NCBI RefSeq assembly: GCF_009882915.1
Contig: NZ_WTUW01000002.1
Span: forward strand, 929,059 to 993,058
Source: Sneathiella litorea
GTDB lineage: Bacteria > Pseudomonadota > Alphaproteobacteria > Sneathiellales > Sneathiellaceae
Length of the DNA: 64,000 nucleotides
Direction: 5' to 3'
Part shown: in pieces, positions 1 through 8,359 of the stretch
How positions within the stretch are numbered: position 1 is the first letter of the stretch
Layout: the number at the start of each line of letters is the position of its first letter
Program-made: the position numbers and the translations under genes
The notes under the pieces: generated by a model
Database searches by the model: none
Told to the model about the DNA's origin: nothing
Seen by the model: only the letters and a program-made list of their open reading frames with translations

Positions 1-643
1 GCCGGACGATATAGAGCCCCAGCAGAAGCGCCAGGGATTCGGAAATCACCGTTGCCGCCGCGACACCGATCACATTCCAGCCAAATCCGATAACAAAGAT
101 CAGGTCGAGGATGATATTAAGGCCGTTCATGAATATCTGCACCGTGAGCGCGGCTTTGGTATTGCGGATCCCGATAAAGAAGCCCATCAGCGCATAGTTC
201 GCGAGAACCGCCGGTGCCCCCCAAATGCGGACAAAGAAATAGTCCGCCGCGCCGCCTTCAACCTCAGCTGATCCCTCGATCAGCAAGAGCGCCAGCCAGA
301 GAACAAATGCCTGAAGGATCAGGACAATGACCGCGATAATGCCCGAAAGGATCAGAGCACGTGCAAGGACCGAACGCACCTCTGTCGCGTCCTCCTGTCC
401 TGAGGCCTGGGCAACAAAACCCGTCGTGCCCATGCGGAGAAACCCGAAGCCCCAATAGAGAAAGCTGAAGATAAGCGCACCGATGGCGACGGCCCCGATG
501 TAATGTGGTTCCGGCAGATGCCCGACAACGGCCGTATCCACCGCGCCAAGCAGCGGCACCGAGGAATTCGACAGGATAATCGGCCAAGCCAGGCGCAACG
601 TCTCGCGATGGGTCGGCAAGGAGAAAAAGGCAGAAATTGTCAT
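1..643 (-). CDS. MATE family efflux transporter (3' end beyond window)
   Basis: Reading from the ATG at 643 gives an uninterrupted hydrophobic protein of about 214 residues that leaves the window at base 1. It begins MTISAFFSLPTHRETLRLAW and continues with LAWPIILSNSSVPLLGAVDTAVVGHL, the typical first helix and loop of DinF-type MATE drug/sodium antiporters. Several further membrane spans follow, around residues 45-65, 95-120 and 135-215. MATE proteins export cationic drugs or metabolites across the inner membrane using H+ or Na+. The start codon overlaps the stop of the upstream oxidoreductase by one base (TGATG), so the two are translationally coupled. Only about half of a usual 440-460 residue MATE protein is visible. 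The family call is secure; the substrate cannot be told. Confidence 0.85.
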   Translation of the reverse strand, partial: MTISAFFSLPTHRETLRLAWPIILSNSSVPLLGAVDTAVVGHLPEPHYIGAVAIGALIFSFLYWGFGFLRMGTTGFVAQASGQEDATEVRSVLARALILSGIIAVIVLILQAFVLWLALLLIEGSAEVEGGAADYFFVRIWGAPAVLANYALMGFFIGIRNTKAALTVQIFMNGLNIILDLIFVIGFGWNVIGVAAATVISESLALLLGLYIVR

Positions 644-1914
644 CAGAAACCAAAATAATCCCGAAAGCGGTAACCAATCATCGCGACCGGCAGAAACCAA
701 GGCTTACCGTTATAGTAGAAACGATCCTCAAACGGCAATCCGTCAAATGCTGTTTCCCCCTCCGGATCACCAAGTATCTTGAGCGCTGCCTTATGCCCGA
801 AATAGCCGGACATAGCGACACCCGAGCCGCAATAGCCCATGGCATAGAAGACGCCCTCATGCTCCCCGATGGTCGGCATGGCGGCAAAGTCATACGCGAC
901 ATTGCCAGACCAGATATGGCTGACCGATGCCTGCCGGAGCGCGGGAAAGATGGAATCCAGCGTCTTCTTGAGGGAGCGCGCCTGTACCTCGGGCGCGGCG
1001 GGAAAGATGGTCGGGCGTGCGCCAAGCAAAACACGACGACCATCCGGTGACGGACGATAGTAGCTCAGCATCTTGCGTGTATCCGTGATCATCCGCCGGG
1101 TCGGGAACAGGCTCGCCACCAGATTTTCGGAGAGTTCCTCGGTCGCAATCATTGTGCTGCCGACAGGAAAGACACGTTTTTGCAAGAATGGATAGAGGCC
1201 GGCGCCATAGCCATTGGTCGCGATCAGGAGCGTGCGGGCCTCAAGCGTTCCAGTCGCCGTTTTAACAGCGAACCCGTTTGAATTTTTAATTATTTCCTCT
1301 GCGCGAAGTGGTGCGATTATCCGGGCCCCTGCCCTCGTTGCGGCTTGCGCCAGGCCCTTTACATATTTTGCGGGATGCAGCCCGCCGGTGTGGTGCTGGC
1401 GGAGGCCACCCTTGTAACCGGCGCTGTCGACATCTTCCGCGTAGTCATTTGGCCCCACCATCTCTTCGGGAATATCGAGATATTTCTGCCGAACCTTGAA
1501 ATCACCCTCCATGGCCTGCAAATGCTTATCCAAAACAGCGGGATAGAAGCGGCCATTCAACTCAAGGTCACAGTCGATCCCCTCCTCTCCGATCCGCTTT
1601 GCAATAAACTCAACTGACGCCAGCGCCTCTTTATAGATAGCGCAACCCCGCTCCACGCCATAGCTGTCGATCAGGCCGGAAAGTCCCGGCTTCAGCAAAT
1701 TGCCAATCATACCGCCATTCCGGCTGCTGGCGCCAAAGCCCGGCATCTCTGCTTCCAGAACCGTGACCGACTGTCCTCTTTTGGCAAGGGTCAGCGCCGC
1801 CGACAGGCCTGTATAACCACCCCCGATAATCAGCACATCGCTGAGGGCGTCCGGCAACGCCAAATGGGTCGGTTCCGGCCGAGCCGCATCCCACCAGAAA
1901 GGATCGGTTTTCAT
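643..1914 (-). CDS. FAD-dependent oxidoreductase, DAO/PuuB-like (gamma-glutamylputrescine oxidase family)
   Basis: A 423-residue flavoprotein. Residues about 27-56 hold a Rossmann dinucleotide-binding motif (IIGGGYTGLSAALTLAKRG) followed by the acidic E and the SSRNGGM stretch typical of the glycine oxidase/PuuB branch of the D-amino-acid-oxidase fold. The C-terminus has the second FAD contact (MGYCGSGVAMSGYFGH). Family members oxidise amines or amino acids (glutamylputrescine, glycine, sarcosine) to imines with release of H2O2. The ATG at 1914 has a clear AGGAAG ribosome site. The gene is coupled to the MATE exporter by a one-base overlap. No putrescine-pathway genes (puuA, puuC, puuD) are visible nearby, so the substrate remains open. 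Confidence 0.8.
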   Translation of the reverse strand: MKTDPFWWDAARPEPTHLALPDALSDVLIIGGGYTGLSAALTLAKRGQSVTVLEAEMPGFGASSRNGGMIGNLLKPGLSGLIDSYGVERGCAIYKEALASVEFIAKRIGEEGIDCDLELNGRFYPAVLDKHLQAMEGDFKVRQKYLDIPEEMVGPNDYAEDVDSAGYKGGLRQHHTGGLHPAKYVKGLAQAATRAGARIIAPLRAEEIIKNSNGFAVKTATGTLEARTLLIATNGYGAGLYPFLQKRVFPVGSTMIATEELSENLVASLFPTRRMITDTRKMLSYYRPSPDGRRVLLGARPTIFPAAPEVQARSLKKTLDSIFPALRQASVSHIWSGNVAYDFAAMPTIGEHEGVFYAMGYCGSGVAMSGYFGHKAALKILGDPEGETAFDGLPFEDRFYYNGKPWFLPVAMIGYRFRDYFGF

Positions 1915-2058
1915 GGGCAGATCTTCCTTTCATTTTTCTTTTGTTGCCATTCTTGTCCGAGCCCTGTTCACAGAGCAAGCCAATTTGCTCTTTAATTGAA
2001 TTTTTACGCAAAACCTCCTATTTAAAGGTTAGGGAACGACAATGGGGAAAGGCTGAAG

Positions 2059-2766
2059 TTGGCCAAAAATATCGAAAAAACTGAAGATGAAACTGGCAGG
2101 GATGATGTCGCTGAATTCCTGAAAAAGGTAGCGGCAACCCCTGTACGTGTCGCGAACGGCAAGAATGGCCGACTGATTTTCGCCATTGATGCCACAGCAA
2201 GCCGGCAACCAACCTGGGACAGGGCCTCGCATTTACAGCATGAAATGTTTGAAGAAGCGGCGGCAATCGGCGGCCTTGAGTTACAAATCGCTTTTTTTCG
2301 CGGATTCGGGGAGTTCAAGGCAACCGGCTGGACATCCGATAGCCAGGCACTGATCCGTCCGATGTCGCGGGTGTTCTGCCTTGGCGGTCATACACAAATC
2401 GAAAAGGTTTTGAAGCATGCTCTCCGTCAAACCAAGAAGGAACGGGTCAATGCCCTTGTTTATGTGGGTGACTGCATGGAGGAAGACGCGGATCAGCTCT
2501 GTCATCTGGCCGGGCAACTGGGCATGCTGAAAGTCCCCATTTTCCTCTTTCAGGAGGGGCATGATACGATCGCGGAAAATTGCTTCCGGCAGATTGGCAA
2601 GCTTTCCGGCGGTGCCTATTGCCGGTTCGACAGCGCCAGCGCGGCAACGCTGCGCAACCTGCTCCGGGCTGTCGCGGCCTATGCTGCCGGGGGCCGCAAA
2701 GCCCTTAGCGATCTCAGCCAGAAATCCGGTGGTGAAGCTCGACTGCTTCTCAAGCAGATCAAGTAG
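2059..2766 (+). CDS. VWA-domain protein, partner of the downstream J-domain protein
   Basis: A 235-residue soluble protein with a von Willebrand factor A-like fold. A beta strand leads into DATAS at residues 44-48, a variant (D-x-T-x-S) of the DxSxS metal-ion-dependent adhesion site. A further acidic strand (LVYVGDCMEE, about residues 142-151) and a C-terminal Leu/Ala-rich helix follow. VWA proteins often act as assembly or signalling adaptors. The start is taken as TTG at 2059 because AAAGG lies six bases upstream and a stop closes the frame at 2023-2025. The nearby ATG at 2042 runs into a stop after four codons. The next gene follows after 5 bp, so they form a pair. Exact function unknown. 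Confidence 0.7.
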   Translation: MAKNIEKTEDETGRDDVAEFLKKVAATPVRVANGKNGRLIFAIDATASRQPTWDRASHLQHEMFEEAAAIGGLELQIAFFRGFGEFKATGWTSDSQALIRPMSRVFCLGGHTQIEKVLKHALRQTKKERVNALVYVGDCMEEDADQLCHLAGQLGMLKVPIFLFQEGHDTIAENCFRQIGKLSGGAYCRFDSASAATLRNLLRAVAAYAAGGRKALSDLSQKSGGEARLLLKQIK

Positions 2767-2771
2767 CCCGG

Positions 2772-3473
2772 ATGCTGGCTTATTTTATCATTGGAGTTTC
2801 ATTGCTGCTGGCTTTGATGGTCGGCAGTCAGGCAATTGCAACCGCGGATCCAAAAAAATTAATCAAGGCATTGCGGATTTCGGCGGTGATAATTCTTTCT
2901 GTCCTCGCAGGTTTTTTTATACTGACGGGCCGCTTCGCCTATGCGCCGCCGCTCATCGTTGCCGCGCTTTTCTTCATGCGAAACAAGTCCCTATTCAGCG
3001 CCCGCCAACCTTCTGCAGGACAAAAATCAGATGTTGAAACGGACTGGCTGCAAGCAACGCTCAATCATGACAGCGGCGAGATGGACGCGACGATACTGCA
3101 AGGTCGATTCGAAGGGCGCCAGCTTTCCACCCTTTCGCGTATGGAAATTGGAGAATTTCAACAGGAATGTATCGCCGATGAGCAGACCATGGCTATTCTG
3201 GAAAGCTTTATTTCTCGAAAGTTTGGTGAAGATTTCACGACAGAGAGCGGCGAAAGCAAGTCGAAGGAAGAGCGCACCCGCGCCGCAAGTAACGACGGCC
3301 CCATGACCCGGCAGGAGGCCTTTGAAATCCTTGAACTAGACAGCAAAGCCTCGGCTTCAGACATAAAGGCCGCCCACCGCAGACTTATGAAAAAGTTCCA
3401 CCCTGATCACAATGGTTCCGACTATATGGCAGCCAAACTCAACGAAGCGAAAGACGTACTCTTAAAAAGCTAG
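2772..3473 (+). CDS. Membrane-anchored J-domain (DnaJ-like) protein
   Basis: A 233-residue protein with hydrophobic spans at about residues 2-22, 33-51 and 55-69. A hydrophilic linker follows, and a J domain ends the protein (about 178-233) with the diagnostic HPD at residues 210-212. J domains stimulate the ATPase of DnaK-type Hsp70; here one would be presented at the membrane. The domain is C-terminal and short, like the Tim14/Pam18 arrangement, rather than N-terminal as in DnaJ. The protein lacks the Zn-finger and substrate-binding parts of true DnaJ. The gene lies 5 bp after the VWA gene, which suggests an obligate partnership. J domain and topology are clear; client and role are not. Confidence 0.75.
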   Translation: MLAYFIIGVSLLLALMVGSQAIATADPKKLIKALRISAVIILSVLAGFFILTGRFAYAPPLIVAALFFMRNKSLFSARQPSAGQKSDVETDWLQATLNHDSGEMDATILQGRFEGRQLSTLSRMEIGEFQQECIADEQTMAILESFISRKFGEDFTTESGESKSKEERTRAASNDGPMTRQEAFEILELDSKASASDIKAAHRRLMKKFHPDHNGSDYMAAKLNEAKDVLLKS

Positions 3474-3547
3474 ATACAATAAGGGCTTGCCTTCGCGGCA
3501 GGTGAAATGCCATAAATTTTACAGTTAATTCAGCAGGTCAAATCAGT

Positions 3548-4429
3548 ATGCCCAAAAAAGTTCGCAAGGCCGTGTTCCCTGTCGGGGGACTTGGAACGAG
3601 ATTTCTCCCCGCGACAAAAGCAATGCCCAAGGAGATGCTCCCCGTCGTCGACAAGCCACTTATTCAATATGCCGTTGAAGAAGCGCGCGACGCCGGGATT
3701 GAAGAGTTTATTTTTGTCACAGGACGCGGCAAGACCATCATCGAGGATCATTTCGACCGATCCTATGAACTGGAAAGCGTGCTAAGCGAGCGGCAGAAAA
3801 ATGATGTCCTAAGAGAGATACAGGAAAGTGTGCCCAAAGCCGGTTCCATCGCCTATATCCGTCAGCAGGAACCTCTGGGCCTCGGCCATGCGGTCTGGTG
3901 TGCAAAACGCCTGGTGGGTGATGAACCCTTCGCCGTCATTCTCGCGGACGACCTTATCCTTGCGGACACTCCCTGCCTCGCTCAGATGACAGCGGCGCGG
4001 GAAAAGGTTGGCGGCGGCAATATGCTGGCGGTGATGGAAGTACCAAAAGAGCATACTTCTCGTTATGGTATTTTAAGCCCGGGTCAAGAAAACGGAAATC
4101 TTATTGAGATCAATGGCCTTGTGGAAAAGCCGGCACCGGCAGATGCCCCGTCCAATCTCGCGGTCATTGGCCGCTATATTCTGGAGCCTAATATCTTTGA
4201 CCTTCTGGAAAACCAGGCCCGCGGTGCCGGAAATGAAATCCAGTTGACCGACGCGCTCTCCGCAATGCTCGGTGGAGATCCCTTTTTCGGCATGAAATTT
4301 GACGGCACCCGCTACGACTGCGGTGATAAAATTGGCTTTCTCGAAGCCAATATCGCTTTTGCCCTCAACCGTGACGACATGAAGAGCGATTTATCGGATA
4401 TTGTCAAAAAAATTGCCAATAAGCTGTAA
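3548..4429 (+). CDS. galU: UTP--glucose-1-phosphate uridylyltransferase GalU
   Basis: A 293-residue nucleotidyltransferase that makes UDP-glucose from glucose-1-phosphate and UTP in the cytoplasm. The N-terminus has the signature GLGTRFLPATKAMPKEMLPV (about residues 14-33), with the nucleotide-binding Gly-rich loop and catalytic Arg/Lys. Downstream are the VEKP and GRYILEP sugar-binding segments (about residues 194 and 209) and the DCGDKIGFLEAN end typical of GalU. Length matches the family (290-300). It is first in a run with UDP-glucose dehydrogenase and a phosphomannomutase/phosphoglucomutase, so the product probably feeds UDP-glucuronate and surface polysaccharide. Start ATG 3548 is the first in frame. 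Confidence 0.95.
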   Translation: MPKKVRKAVFPVGGLGTRFLPATKAMPKEMLPVVDKPLIQYAVEEARDAGIEEFIFVTGRGKTIIEDHFDRSYELESVLSERQKNDVLREIQESVPKAGSIAYIRQQEPLGLGHAVWCAKRLVGDEPFAVILADDLILADTPCLAQMTAAREKVGGGNMLAVMEVPKEHTSRYGILSPGQENGNLIEINGLVEKPAPADAPSNLAVIGRYILEPNIFDLLENQARGAGNEIQLTDALSAMLGGDPFFGMKFDGTRYDCGDKIGFLEANIAFALNRDDMKSDLSDIVKKIANKL

Positions 4430-4466
4430 TATAATATCTCACGACTAACAGGACGGAGATTTTGCG

Positions 4467-5774
4467 ATGCGTATCGCTGTAATTGGAACTGGCTATGTCG
4501 GGCTGGTTTCGGGTACCTGCTTTTCGGAATTTGGGCATGATGTAATCTGCATTGACAAGGATGCAGAGAAAATTACGAGCCTGAACGCAGGCAAAGTCCC
4601 GATATTCGAGCCTGGCCTTCAGGCGATGATCGAGAAGAATTCCCGATCAGGGTATCTTAAATTCGGAACTGACCTGAAAACCGCCGTCGAGGATGCTGAT
4701 GCGGTGTTTATCGCCGTTGGCACTCCCAGCCGGCGCGGAGATGGTCAGGCGGATCTCACTTATGTCTACGCCGCCGCAAGGGAAATCGCAACCGCCTTAA
4801 CCGGTTATACGGTGGTTGTCACAAAATCTACGGTCCCCGTCGGGACGGGACGCGAGGTGGAGCGCATCTTGCGCGAGACCAGCCCTGAGGCGGATTTCGA
4901 TGTAGTCTCCAACCCGGAATTTCTGCGCGAAGGGGCCGCAATCGAGGATTTTATGCGTCCTGACCGCGTGATTGTCGGCACCACGGAAAAGCGCGCACAG
5001 GAGGTTATGGGGGAAATTTACCGGCCTCTCTCGCTCTTTCAGACACCGCTTGTCATTACCAGCCTGGAAAGCTCAGAGCTGACGAAGTATGCAGGCAACG
5101 CATTTTTGGCGACCAAGATTACCTTCATCAATGAAATCGCGGACCTGTGCGAGAAAGTCGGCGCGGATGTGCATGATGTCGCGCGCGGGATTGGTCTTGA
5201 CCGGCGTATCGGAGCGAAATTCCTGCATCCGGGTCCGGGCTTCGGTGGCTCCTGTTTTCCCAAGGACACACGCGCCTTATTCCAAACCTCTATCGAGGAA
5301 GGCTCCCCGCTTCGCATTGTCGATACGGTCATTGATATCAATGAAAAGCGTAAAATGGAGATGGCCGAACGTGTGATTGATGCCTGTGGCGGTTCTGTAT
5401 CGGGCAAACAGATTGCCGTTCTCGGCCTCACCTTCAAGCCGGATACCGACGATATGCGCGAAAGCCCCAGTCTTGATATCCTTCCTGCATTGGTCGCCGG
5501 GGGCGCAATTATCCGGGCTTATGATCCAGAAGGCATGGAGGAGGCGCGCAACCTGCTCGCTGATGTTGATTTTTGCAATAGTTCCTATGCTACTCTTGAG
5601 GGGGCAGACGCCCTCGTCATTATTACCGAATGGAATGAATTCAGGGCGCTGGACCTTACGCGCGTAAAATCCATGATGAAGTCACCTGTTATGGTGGATT
5701 TACGGAATATTTATGATCCTCATGATATGGCTCTAAAAGGGTTTACCTATCGAAGTATCGGGCGCCCTAATTAG
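4467..5774 (+). CDS. ugd: UDP-glucose 6-dehydrogenase
   Basis: A 435-residue NAD+-dependent enzyme that oxidises UDP-glucose twice to UDP-glucuronic acid. It shows the N-terminal Rossmann motif GTGYVGLVSG (residues 7-16), the STVPVGTG segment, and the catalytic-cysteine motif GPGFGGSCFPKDTRAL near residue 260. The C-terminal UDP-binding domain carries GLTFKPDTDDMRESPS. A GGAG ribosome site precedes ATG 4467. The gene lies 37 bp after galU, whose product is its substrate, and 34 bp before the phosphomutase gene, a coherent capsule/exopolysaccharide precursor operon. All expected catalytic parts are visible. Confidence 0.95.
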   Translation: MRIAVIGTGYVGLVSGTCFSEFGHDVICIDKDAEKITSLNAGKVPIFEPGLQAMIEKNSRSGYLKFGTDLKTAVEDADAVFIAVGTPSRRGDGQADLTYVYAAAREIATALTGYTVVVTKSTVPVGTGREVERILRETSPEADFDVVSNPEFLREGAAIEDFMRPDRVIVGTTEKRAQEVMGEIYRPLSLFQTPLVITSLESSELTKYAGNAFLATKITFINEIADLCEKVGADVHDVARGIGLDRRIGAKFLHPGPGFGGSCFPKDTRALFQTSIEEGSPLRIVDTVIDINEKRKMEMAERVIDACGGSVSGKQIAVLGLTFKPDTDDMRESPSLDILPALVAGGAIIRAYDPEGMEEARNLLADVDFCNSSYATLEGADALVIITEWNEFRALDLTRVKSMMKSPVMVDLRNIYDPHDMALKGFTYRSIGRPN

Positions 5775-5808
5775 TTGAGAAAATTAGAATTCTGGAAAGC
5801 ATCGACAA

Positions 5809-7188
5809 ATGACCAAGCATGAGTTTAACCCGACTATCTTGCGCGAATATGATATCCGGGGGATCATTGATGAAACCTTGTTCGAGGCCGACGCCGAGGC
5901 CATTGGCCGCACTTTCGGAACGCTGCTCAAACAGGGTGGGTTTCACAATGTCGCTGTCGGTTATGACGGGCGGACAACATCGCCCAAGTTAAAAGCCGCC
6001 CTTACAAAAGGGTTGACGTCTACAGGCGTTGATGTCTTCGACATCGGGATGGGCCCGACACCGATGCTTTACTATGCGACCTACGCCCTTGAAGCGGGCG
6101 GCGGGATCATGATTACCGGGTCTCACAACCCGCCAAGCCACAATGGCTTCAAGATGATGCTGGGAAGCAAATCCTTTTATGGATCGCAAATCCAGGAACT
6201 CGGGCGCTTAAGCGCTAACGGCCCGTTTGCAGAAGGTACCGGCAAAGTCATCGATCATCCCATCATGGAAGACTATGTCGCCCGCGTCCTGCAGGACTTT
6301 GTTGCGGGTCGCGAATTAAGCGTGGTCTGGGATTGCGGCAACGGCGTTACCGGTGAGGTCTTGCGCAAGATAGTCGCCAAACTTCCTGGCAGCCACTCGC
6401 TGCTATTTGATGAAATCGACGGCAGTTTCCCGAACCATCATCCCGACCCGACCGTCGCGGAAAACCTGGAAGACCTGATCCGCACGGTGAAGGGCGTGAA
6501 TGCCGATCTCGGCATCGCCTTTGACGGCGACGGGGACCGCATCGGCGTTGTCGATGGACAAGGGCGGATACTCTGGGGCGATCAACTGCTCGCCATTCTT
6601 TCGCGGGAAATTCTGGCTAACAGTCCCGGTGCCCCGGTTATTGCCGATGTAAAGGCGAGTCAGGTCCTTTTTGATGCGGTGCGCGATCTTGGCGGCGAGC
6701 CGATCATGTGGCGGACCGGTCATTCCCTGATCAAGTCAAAAATGCAGGAAGTCAATGCCCCGCTAGCTGGCGAGATGAGCGGGCATATCTTCTATAACGA
6801 TCACTATTACGGCTATGACGATGCGCCTTATGTCGCGCTCCGTCTTCTCAATATAGTTGGCAAAAGCGACAAATCTCTTGATCAGATGCGTGATGAGCTG
6901 CCGGAAATGATCAATACGCCGGAGTTGCGTTTCGCCTGCCCGGATGAGGAGAAATTCGATGCGGTTACCCGCATTCAGGACGCCCTTGCAGCCGCTGGCG
7001 CGAATTATTCCGATATTGATGGCGTTCGGGTGAATACCGAGGATGGCTGGTGGCTGTTGCGCGCATCCAATACTCAGGCGGTTCTGGTTGCACGCTGCGA
7101 AGCCAGGGACGAAACAGGGCTCTCCCGCCTTAAATCCCAGCTTCAGCAAGCGCTCCTCAATGCGAATGTCGAGGCCCCAACTTTTTAG
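5809..7188 (+). CDS. Phosphomannomutase/phosphoglucomutase (AlgC/ManB type)
   Basis: A 459-residue alpha-D-phosphohexomutase interconverting 1- and 6-phosphates of mannose and glucose. It has the phosphoserine loop TGSHNP (Ser105), the Mg2+ loop FDGDGDRIG (about residue 240), the sugar-specificity loop GEMSGHIF (about residue 322), and a C-terminal phosphate-binding domain ending near RASNTQ. Length matches AlgC (about 460). As third gene after galU and ugd it would provide glucose-1-phosphate for GalU or mannose-1-phosphate for GDP-mannose. The substrate preference between glucose and mannose cannot be read from sequence. It converges with the VOC gene, with only 3 bp between stops. Confidence 0.9.
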   Translation: MTKHEFNPTILREYDIRGIIDETLFEADAEAIGRTFGTLLKQGGFHNVAVGYDGRTTSPKLKAALTKGLTSTGVDVFDIGMGPTPMLYYATYALEAGGGIMITGSHNPPSHNGFKMMLGSKSFYGSQIQELGRLSANGPFAEGTGKVIDHPIMEDYVARVLQDFVAGRELSVVWDCGNGVTGEVLRKIVAKLPGSHSLLFDEIDGSFPNHHPDPTVAENLEDLIRTVKGVNADLGIAFDGDGDRIGVVDGQGRILWGDQLLAILSREILANSPGAPVIADVKASQVLFDAVRDLGGEPIMWRTGHSLIKSKMQEVNAPLAGEMSGHIFYNDHYYGYDDAPYVALRLLNIVGKSDKSLDQMRDELPEMINTPELRFACPDEEKFDAVTRIQDALAAAGANYSDIDGVRVNTEDGWWLLRASNTQAVLVARCEARDETGLSRLKSQLQQALLNANVEAPTF

Positions 7189-7191
7189 GCG

Positions 7192-7575
7192 TCAGTCTTT
7201 CGCCTTATTCGGCGCATAGAAAGCGATCTTGTGCCCTTCCGGATCCCGGAAATAGCCAAAGAATAGCTGACCGCCACCACGTGGGCCCGGCGCACCTTCG
7301 TCTGTTCCGCCCAGTTCAATTGCCTTGGCGTGCATTTTGGTGACTGTTTCAGTGCTGTCGAGCAATAGCGCAGGCATCGTACCATTGCCGAAGGTGGCCG
7401 CTTCCCCGTTATGGGGTTTGATAACGCCCAGCATCGGCTGACCGCGCGCAACACTCCACATTTTCAGGTGGTCTTCATTAACAACGCGCTTCGCCCCGAT
7501 TTCGCTGAGCAGAGCTTCATAGAATTCCGTCGCTTTATCAATGTCATTTGTTCCGAGGGTAATGTAACCGATCAT
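7192..7575 (-). CDS. VOC (glyoxalase/bleomycin-resistance fold) protein
   Basis: A 127-residue protein made of the two beta-alpha-beta-beta-beta modules of the vicinal-oxygen-chelate superfamily. It opens MIGYITLGTNDIDKATEFYE, the standard first module, and closes with FRDPEGHKIAFYAP, the standard last strand with its conserved Glu-Gly-His/Lys turn. Such small VOC proteins include glyoxalase-like lyases, resistance proteins and many of unknown substrate. It is read toward the phosphomutase gene and is probably monocistronic. No specific substrate can be assigned. Confidence 0.75.
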   Translation of the reverse strand: MIGYITLGTNDIDKATEFYEALLSEIGAKRVVNEDHLKMWSVARGQPMLGVIKPHNGEAATFGNGTMPALLLDSTETVTKMHAKAIELGGTDEGAPGPRGGGQLFFGYFRDPEGHKIAFYAPNKAKD

Positions 7576-7670
7576 GTTTTTTCCTTCTTGTTTGACCTGT
7601 AGAAAACCTCAGATGCAAGCTACGCAAATTTCAGGAAACTGTATAGCCCGCTGTCGCGCTTCATGGAAAA

Positions 7671-7708
7671 AACACGAAAAAGAGCCGGATCAACCGACCC
7701 GGCTCTTC
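7671..7708 (-). terminator. Rho-independent terminator downstream of the small exported protein
   Basis: On the minus strand an 8-bp perfect stem (AGAGCCGG at 7681-7688 paired with CCGGCTCT at 7699-7706, ten-base loop) is followed by a T-rich tract (TTTTTCGTGTTTTTT). It lies about 65 bp beyond the stop of the gene at 7773-8141 and before the VOC gene, so it should end that transcript. Confidence 0.8.
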
Positions 7709-7772
7709 TCAACCATATACATCACAAAGCCCTACCTGACGCTACGCGCTTTAATTAAGCATGTATATGCGG

Positions 7773-8141
7773 CTAACTGACTTTGCCTTTTTTGGATTTC
7801 TTCACGCCAACCCAGGATTCACCCGACGCCATCACACAGGTTGCGCCATTGGGCTGGGTCAGAACTATTGTCCAGGTTACCCCGTCGGGGCTTGAAAAGA
7901 CCTCAAGTACACTTCCATTCGCAGCGAGACCCGCTGCAACCGGTGCCTCTTCAAATTTACCGCCTAAATGCTTCATTAGGGCGGTTCGTTCAAAGCACAT
8001 ATTCTGGGCTGTTGCGTCTGTCACTTGGAATGAAACCAACGTGGCTGCGAGAAAGAGCACTGCAAGTCCAAAAGAAATGACAGAGCGCATGCCGGCATAA
8101 CGAAAGATAAAATGCCTGGTATGGTTAATAAAGCTTAACAT
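7773..8141 (-). CDS. Small exported protein of unknown function
   Basis: 122 residues. A hydrophobic segment (about residues 18-41, RSVISFGLAVLFLAATLVSF) followed by DATAQ looks like a signal peptide cleaved near residue 45, leaving a mature domain of about 75 residues. Two cysteines in the mature part (NMCFERT and GATCVMA) could form a disulfide in the periplasm. The C-terminus is basic (KKSKKGK). The first ATG at 8141 is chosen because a strong AGGAGG site sits just upstream, although a shorter start at residue 18 would give a more usual signal peptide. It resembles unnamed small periplasmic proteins of alphaproteobacteria, but I recognise no function. Confidence 0.65.
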   Translation of the reverse strand: MLSFINHTRHFIFRYAGMRSVISFGLAVLFLAATLVSFQVTDATAQNMCFERTALMKHLGGKFEEAPVAAGLAANGSVLEVFSSPDGVTWTIVLTQPNGATCVMASGESWVGVKKSKKGKVS

Positions 8142-8247
8142 ACGCTCCTCCTTTTCTGCGAGATTGTCCCGTTATTCTCCCGAAGGATTATAAGGAGACC
8201 TGTCGCCATAATGAAAAGCGTAGAGAGTAAAGGTTAATTTTCGATTA

Positions 8248-8271
8248 GCCGGACCTAATAAATGGTCCGGC
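8248..8271. repeat. Perfect 8-bp inverted repeat, possible terminator
   Basis: GCCGGACC (8248-8255) and GGTCCGGC (8264-8271) form a GC-rich hairpin with an 8-base AT loop. It lies between the end of the permease gene (8360) and the small exported gene. The T-rich stretch is on the plus-strand side (8275-8300), while minus-strand transcripts that need stopping have only TAATCGAAAATT after it. It may be a weak terminator for the permease or a protein-binding palindrome. The rest of 8142-8359 shows nothing else I can support. Confidence 0.45.
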
Positions 8272-8359
8272 CATCTATTTATTTTATATTTTTCTAATAT
8301 TATGGAGCCAAATGAATGGCTTTTCAGCATTCTGCCCCGGAGCTCTTTGGCGTCACCCC

